In this document: positions 59,912-64,000 of the stretch, one piece after another
Position numbering within the stretch: the stretch's first letter is position 1
Layout of the letters: every line of letters begins with the position of its first letter
Program-made: the position numbers and the translations under genes
Notes under the pieces: model-generated
Database searches by the model: none
What the model was told of the DNA's origin: nothing
Seen by the model: only the letters and a program-made list of their open reading frames with translations
Source: an uncultured Erythrobacter sp.
Lineage (GTDB): Bacteria > Pseudomonadota > Alphaproteobacteria > Sphingomonadales > Sphingomonadaceae
Assembly: GCA_947501005.1 (NCBI GenBank)
Contig: CANMTU010000001.1
Span: 1,574,501 to 1,638,500 of the forward strand
Length of the DNA stretch: 64,000 bases
Reading direction: 5' to 3'

Positions 59912-59948
59912 GCGGCGCGTTCGCCCTTGGACTGCGAGGGTGCGCCGC
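59912..59948 (+). terminator. Possible terminator after atpC
   Basis: GCGGCGC (59912-59918) pairs with GCGCCGC (59942-59948) around a 23-base loop that can partly pair. There is no T-run. Its position 12 bases after the atpC stop fits the end of the F1 operon. Confidence 0.3.
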
Positions 59949-60017
59949 CGGTCGAACCGCCCTTCCCCTGCCGGCCGGGCGCCGCTACCCTCCTTGCAAG
60001 ACCTGGAGGAGAGAACC

Positions 60018-62177
60018 TTGAAATTCATATCGACGCTGGCAATGGCTGCCGCCATGACCATTGCAACATCCGCCGCCGCCCAGAACGCACCGACGAACGG
60101 CGTGCCCGGCCCCGAACAGGATCCCTTCATCTGGCTGGAAGAAGCCCGCAGCGAGAAGGCGCTGGACTGGGTGAAAGCGGAAAACGACCGCACGATGGCG
60201 CAACTGGCTGCCGATCCGCGGTTCGAAGATTTGAAGAACGAGGCGCTGGCCATTTTCGACAGTCAGGATCGCATCCCCTACGTCTCGTTCCGGCCCGATG
60301 GGCTCTACAATTTCTGGCAGGACAAGGATAACCCCCGCGGCCTGCTTCGCCGCACGACGCTCGAAAGCTACCGCACCGACAACCCGCAATGGGAAACGGT
60401 GCTGGACATCGACGCGCTCGGCAAGGCCGAGGGCCGCGAATGGGTCTATAAGGGTTCGTCCTGCCTGCCGCCGGCGCTGAACAAATGCATGGTCGCGCTG
60501 TCGGACGGCGGCGAGGATGCGACCGTCCTGCGCGAATTCGATACCGCAACCAAGAGCTTCGTCGATGGCGGCTTCGTCATCGACAGCAAGAGTCAGGGCG
60601 GCGTGGAATGGCTCGACGCCGATACGCTGCTGGTGAGCCGCGATTTCGGCGAGGGAACCCTCACCGACAGCGAATACCCGTTCACCACGCGTGTGTGGAA
60701 GCGGGGCACCCCGCTCGCCGAAGCGCCCGAGATCTTCCGCGGCGAACCGAGCGACGTGTCCGCCGGCGCATCGCTGCTGCGCGACAATACCGGCACGGTC
60801 CACGCCCGGCTCGGCTATCGCGGCGTAACCTTTCACGAGCGGGAGTATTTCGTCGACCGCAACGGCGAATGGGTGAAGCTCGACCTGCCGAAGAAGGCCA
60901 ACCCCTATGGCATCGTCGACGATCACCTCATCTATTCGACCGATGTCGACTGGACGGTGGACGGGCAGACCTTCCCGGCCGACAGCCTGATCGCGGTCGA
61001 TCTGGAGGAATGGAAAGCCGATCCCAACGGCGCCGCCAAGACCCTCGTCTGGGCCCCGGCAGAACGGCAAACCAAGCAGGGCGCCTCTACCACGGGCAAT
61101 TCGATGTTCGTCGCGCTGCTCGATAATGTCGTCGGCAAGGTGGTGAAGTTCGACTACGAAGGCGGCAAATGGGTCGAGACCCCGGTCGACCTGCCCGACA
61201 ATGCCACGCTCGGCATCGCCGCCGCGTCGGACGAGACCGACCAGATCATGTACACGGTGAGCGGTTTCCTCGAGCCGACGACGCTATACTATGCCGACGG
61301 CAGCGGCGCGCCCGCCGTGCTGAAGACCAGCCCGAGCTATTTCGAAAGCGCGGGAATGTCGGTCGAACAGTTTGAGGCCACCAGCAAGGACGGGACGAAG
61401 ATCCCCTACTTCATCGTCAAGCCGAAGGGCATGACAATGAACGGCGCCACCCCCACCCTGATGTATGGCTATGGCGGGTATCAGATCTCGATGCTGCCGA
61501 GCTATCTCGGCGCGACCGGCAAGCTGTGGCTCGAGAACGGCGGGGCCTATGTCCTCACCAATCTGCGTGGCGGCGGGGAATTCGGCCCCGGCTGGCACCA
61601 GACCGCCATGCGCGAGAACAAGCAGCGCACCTGGGATGATTTCCAGGCCGTGGGCGACGATCTGGTCGCGCGCGGCTTCACCTCGCCCGAACATCTCGGC
61701 ATCCAGGGCGGCTCGCAGGGCGGCCTGCTGGTGGGAACCGCGCTGACCCAGCGACCCGACCTGTTCAACGCCGCCATCGTGCAGATCCCGCTGTTCGACA
61801 TGCTGCGCTATCACGAGATCGGCCGCGGCGCCTCTTGGATCGGGGAATATGGCGACCCGCGCGTTCCGGAAGAACGGGCATGGCTGGAAAGCTATTCCCC
61901 GTATCACGCGCTGAAGGAGGGGGTCGACTATCCCTCGCCCTTCCTGTGGGCCTCGACCGCGGACGATCGCACGCATCCCGCGCATGCCCGCAAGGGGGCC
62001 GCAAAGCTGAAAGCGCTGGGCCAGCCCTATTACTACTACGAGGACATGACGGGCGGCCATTCCGGCGGCGTCGATAACGAGCAGCGCGCACGGTTGCAGG
62101 CGCTGCAATATGTCTATCTGATGCAGCGCCTGATGGATGACGGCGCGGCGGCGGGGCAGGCTTCGGGCGGAAAGTAA
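60018..62177 (+). CDS. Exported prolyl oligopeptidase family serine peptidase
   Basis: A 719-residue S9A peptidase with a signal peptide (LKFISTLAMAAAMTIATSAAA), then an N-terminal helical piece plus beta-propeller and a C-terminal alpha/beta-hydrolase. The nucleophile is Ser566 in QGGSQGGLLVG, the aspartate lies in STADDRTHPAHARK and the histidine in GGHSGGVDNEQRA. Such enzymes cut short proline-containing peptides. I chose a TTG at 60018 because GGAGGAGAG lies just before it and it opens the signal peptide; the frame continues 26 codons upstream without such features. It follows the atp operon on the same strand. Confidence 0.9.
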   Translation: MKFISTLAMAAAMTIATSAAAQNAPTNGVPGPEQDPFIWLEEARSEKALDWVKAENDRTMAQLAADPRFEDLKNEALAIFDSQDRIPYVSFRPDGLYNFWQDKDNPRGLLRRTTLESYRTDNPQWETVLDIDALGKAEGREWVYKGSSCLPPALNKCMVALSDGGEDATVLREFDTATKSFVDGGFVIDSKSQGGVEWLDADTLLVSRDFGEGTLTDSEYPFTTRVWKRGTPLAEAPEIFRGEPSDVSAGASLLRDNTGTVHARLGYRGVTFHEREYFVDRNGEWVKLDLPKKANPYGIVDDHLIYSTDVDWTVDGQTFPADSLIAVDLEEWKADPNGAAKTLVWAPAERQTKQGASTTGNSMFVALLDNVVGKVVKFDYEGGKWVETPVDLPDNATLGIAAASDETDQIMYTVSGFLEPTTLYYADGSGAPAVLKTSPSYFESAGMSVEQFEATSKDGTKIPYFIVKPKGMTMNGATPTLMYGYGGYQISMLPSYLGATGKLWLENGGAYVLTNLRGGGEFGPGWHQTAMRENKQRTWDDFQAVGDDLVARGFTSPEHLGIQGGSQGGLLVGTALTQRPDLFNAAIVQIPLFDMLRYHEIGRGASWIGEYGDPRVPEERAWLESYSPYHALKEGVDYPSPFLWASTADDRTHPAHARKGAAKLKALGQPYYYYEDMTGGHSGGVDNEQRARLQALQYVYLMQRLMDDGAAAGQASGGK

Positions 62178-62192
62178 CCCCCGCGCCTGCGG

Positions 62193-62471
62193 CTACCGGC
62201 TTCTGCGCGTCGGCGCGTGGAAGTCGGCCGGCTTGTCGGCGATCCATTGCACGAATTTCGCGACCGCCTCGTTTTCCAGCAGGCGGTCGCGATCATCGCC
62301 GAAGCGGGCGAGTTCGGCATTGGTGAAGTTCGCATGAATCGTCCGATGGCAGATCGGGTGGACCGGCACGGTCGCCCGCCCCTTCTTGGCCCTGGGCACG
62401 GTATGATGCTGCTGCACCTTGCGACCCAAGGGTCGCGCGCACAGCCAGCAGGCGGGCGGCGCCTCGTTCAG
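62193..62471 (-). CDS. Small HNH-type zinc protein, probable CTG start
   Basis: A 92-residue protein with a zinc-finger pair CWLC, a paired histidine QQHHTVPRAKKG and a downstream HPICHRTIHANF, the layout of small HNH-like domains. Nuclease activity is unproven. No ATG, GTG or TTG lies near the natural start. The best start is CTG at 62471, overlapping the glmU stop as CTGA, with GGAG eight bases upstream. The next internal candidate, a GTG in RKVQQ, would remove the CWLC pair. It is convergent with the prolyl oligopeptidase gene, 15 bases away. Confidence 0.72.
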   Translation of the reverse strand: MNEAPPACWLCARPLGRKVQQHHTVPRAKKGRATVPVHPICHRTIHANFTNAELARFGDDRDRLLENEAVAKFVQWIADKPADFHAPTRRSR

Positions 62472-63835
62472 CCCTTCTTCTCCGCCGCTTTCTTGCGCTT
62501 CATCGTGTCGTGGAAGCGATCGGCCCAGCCGGGTTTTACCATCTGTTCGGCGCGGACCATGCGCAATTCGCCTGCCTCCACATCGCGGCTGACCGGGCTG
62601 CCGGCGGCCACGATGGCATCCGCCCCGATCCTGACCGGGGCGATCAGCGCGCTGTTCGAGCCGATGAAGGCGCGTTCCCCGATGACGGTGCGGTGTTTGA
62701 AATAGCCGTCGTAATTGCAGGTGATGGTGCCGGCGCCGATATTTGCCCCCGCGCCGACTTCGGCATCGCCGAGATAGGTGAGGTGGTTGGCCTTGGCCCC
62801 ATCGCCCAGAACGGCCTTCTTCATCTCGACGAAATTGCCCACCCTGGCAGCCTTCCCCAGCACCGATCCGGGGCGCAGGCGCGCATAGGGGCCGACTTCG
62901 CAATCCTCGCCGACCTGCGCGCCTTCCAGATGGCTGAAGGCCCGGATGCGCGCGCCTTTCGCCACGGATACGCCGGGGCCGAAGACGACGTTCTGTTCCA
63001 CCGTGACGTCGGCGGCAAGCTCGGTATCGTAGCTGAAGAACACCGTTTCGGGCGCGCGCAGGGTGACGCCCGCCTCCATCGCCTCCTCGCGCTTCAAGTC
63101 CTGCCACTGCGCCTCGGCGGCGGCGAGTTCGGCGCGCGAATTGATCCCGGCGACTTCGTCGGGCCGGTCGGTCCGCACGGTCGCGCATCCGTCGCCGTCC
63201 GCGATCGCGATGTTGACGATATCGGGCAGGTAGTATTCGCCCTGGGCATTCTCGTTGCCGACCCGGTCGAGCAGGGCGAACAGGTCGCCAGCGCGGGCGG
63301 CCATGAGGCCCGAATTGCACAGGGTGCAGGCGCGCTCCGCCTCGCTCGCATCCTTGTATTCGACCATCCTGGCGATGCGCCCCTCGGCATCTGCCAGCAC
63401 GCGGCCATAGCGCAGCGGATCCTCCGGTTCGAAGCCCAGGACGACCACCTTGGGCGCATCCTCGGCATGCAGCCGGTCGAGCATGGCCTGCATCGTCTCG
63501 CCGCGCACGAAGGGAACGTCGCCATACAGGATCAGCACGTCGCCGCCGAAATTCCCCAGCTGCGCCTGTGCCTGCTGCACCGCGTGGCCGGTGCCGAGCT
63601 GCGGTTCCTGCAAGGCGGTCTGCGCGCCCTCTCCCAGCGCCTCCTGCACCTGATCGCGCCCCGATCCCACCACCACGACCTTGCGCGACGGGGCCAGCCC
63701 ATCCACCGTCGCCAGCAGGTGATGCAGCATCGGACGCCCGGCAATCGGATGCAGGACCTTGTGCAGGTCGCTCTTCATGCGGGTGCCCTTGCCAGCGGCA
63801 AGAACGACGACGGCAAATTCGCGTGTAAGGGTCAT
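62468..63835 (-). CDS. glmU: Bifunctional GlmU: glucosamine-1-phosphate acetyltransferase / GlcNAc-1-phosphate uridylyltransferase
   Basis: A 455-residue enzyme making UDP-GlcNAc for peptidoglycan and LPS. The uridylyltransferase half starts VVLAAGKGTRMKSDLHKVLH. The C-terminal left-handed beta-helix has hexapeptide repeats such as GAGANIGAGTITCNYDGY. I chose the ATG at 63835 (MTLTREFAVV), the standard start; the open frame runs 49 codons further, into the divergent gene. Its stop overlaps the CTG of the HNH-type gene. Confidence 0.96.
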   Translation of the reverse strand: MTLTREFAVVVLAAGKGTRMKSDLHKVLHPIAGRPMLHHLLATVDGLAPSRKVVVVGSGRDQVQEALGEGAQTALQEPQLGTGHAVQQAQAQLGNFGGDVLILYGDVPFVRGETMQAMLDRLHAEDAPKVVVLGFEPEDPLRYGRVLADAEGRIARMVEYKDASEAERACTLCNSGLMAARAGDLFALLDRVGNENAQGEYYLPDIVNIAIADGDGCATVRTDRPDEVAGINSRAELAAAEAQWQDLKREEAMEAGVTLRAPETVFFSYDTELAADVTVEQNVVFGPGVSVAKGARIRAFSHLEGAQVGEDCEVGPYARLRPGSVLGKAARVGNFVEMKKAVLGDGAKANHLTYLGDAEVGAGANIGAGTITCNYDGYFKHRTVIGERAFIGSNSALIAPVRIGADAIVAAGSPVSRDVEAGELRMVRAEQMVKPGWADRFHDTMKRKKAAEKKG

Positions 63836-63896
63836 GGGGCCGCGCCATGCCATCAATCGCTTGCGGTTTGAAGGCGCATCCTGCACCGCCGCACGA

Positions 63897-64000
63897 ATGA
63901 CGGATTTTCCTTTCGACATCGTCGCCTTCGACCTCGACGGAACCCTGCTCGAAACCCATCGCGATCTCGGCACCGCGGTCAACCATGCGCTGACCCTCGG
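63897..64000 (+). CDS. gph: HAD hydrolase, phosphoglycolate phosphatase-like, N-terminal fragment
   Basis: The window ends inside this gene; 34 codons are present from the ATG at 63897. The translation DIVAFDLDGTLLETHRDL contains HAD motif I with the nucleophile and acid/base aspartates. Placement divergent from glmU and the LETHRDL start fit Gph, but other HAD subgroups (for example pyrophosphatase-like) remain possible because the cap and later motifs are missing. Confidence 0.75.
   Translation, partial: MTDFPFDIVAFDLDGTLLETHRDLGTAVNHALTL

Overview
The window is GC-rich, very compact chromosomal DNA of an alphaproteobacterium, most likely a sphingomonad of the Erythrobacteraceae (Erythrobacter, Qipengyuania or Altererythrobacter type). 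The assignment is an inference from protein style and gene order: recG/sdhE/mfd, a DivL-like kinase beside ahcY and tsaE, AmgK/MurU, AddAB in place of RecBCD, Flp pilins, and a short ATP synthase epsilon subunit. I see no prophage, insertion sequence, CRISPR array or rRNA. No gene-free stretch exceeds about 225 bases.

Layout. 1-6.8 kb: start of recG (leaving the window to the left), sdhE, mfd, a c-di-GMP phosphodiesterase-type protein, nadK, tRNA-Asn and a small coiled-coil protein. 6.8-10.7 kb: a TauE/SafE exporter, secA and a small secreted protein. 10.9-13.3 kb: argJ with an overlapping inositol-monophosphatase-family gene, meeting trxA head-on. 13.3-25.8 kb: a minus-strand train ahcY > divL-like > tsaE > amgK > murU > addB > addA, followed by trxA, with most junctions overlapping. 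25.9-31 kb: a secreted protein, a peroxiredoxin, folE with an overlapping phospholipase D-type gene, a zincin, tRNA-Arg, a Nudix hydrolase and two Flp pilins. 31-36.5 kb (minus strand): a tiny membrane protein, a proline-rich exported protein, xerD, accA and an M48 lipoprotein protease. 36.5-43.5 kb: aroK-aroB, carboxynorspermidine synthase, a threonine dehydratase, two MAPEG proteins, trxB and a tyrosine phosphatase. 43.6-48 kb: a lone receiver protein and the overlapping trehalose operon otsB > GH15 > otsA. 48-53.6 kb: an aspartic protease, an Fe-S photolyase, cinA, ada and a membrane trypsin-like protease. 53.7-59.9 kb: the F1 ATP synthase operon atpHAGDC with three unrelated genes inserted. 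60-64 kb: a prolyl oligopeptidase, a small HNH-type protein, glmU and the start of a phosphoglycolate-phosphatase-like gene.

Main points of interest. The HK-like protein at 21958-24300 has tyrosine at the phospho-acceptor histidine position, as in Caulobacter DivL. Two genes (otsA and the HNH protein) have no usable ATG/GTG/TTG start and seem to begin at CTG inside a CTGA stop/start overlap. The F1 operon is interleaved with a monooxygenase-fold gene, a lipoprotein and a lower-GC secreted protein. Six upstream regions share a TTGCC-type box, exactly 15 bases and a YATAGG-like box. Most of the window is ordinary core genome, and I did not find a clear new defence or mobile system.
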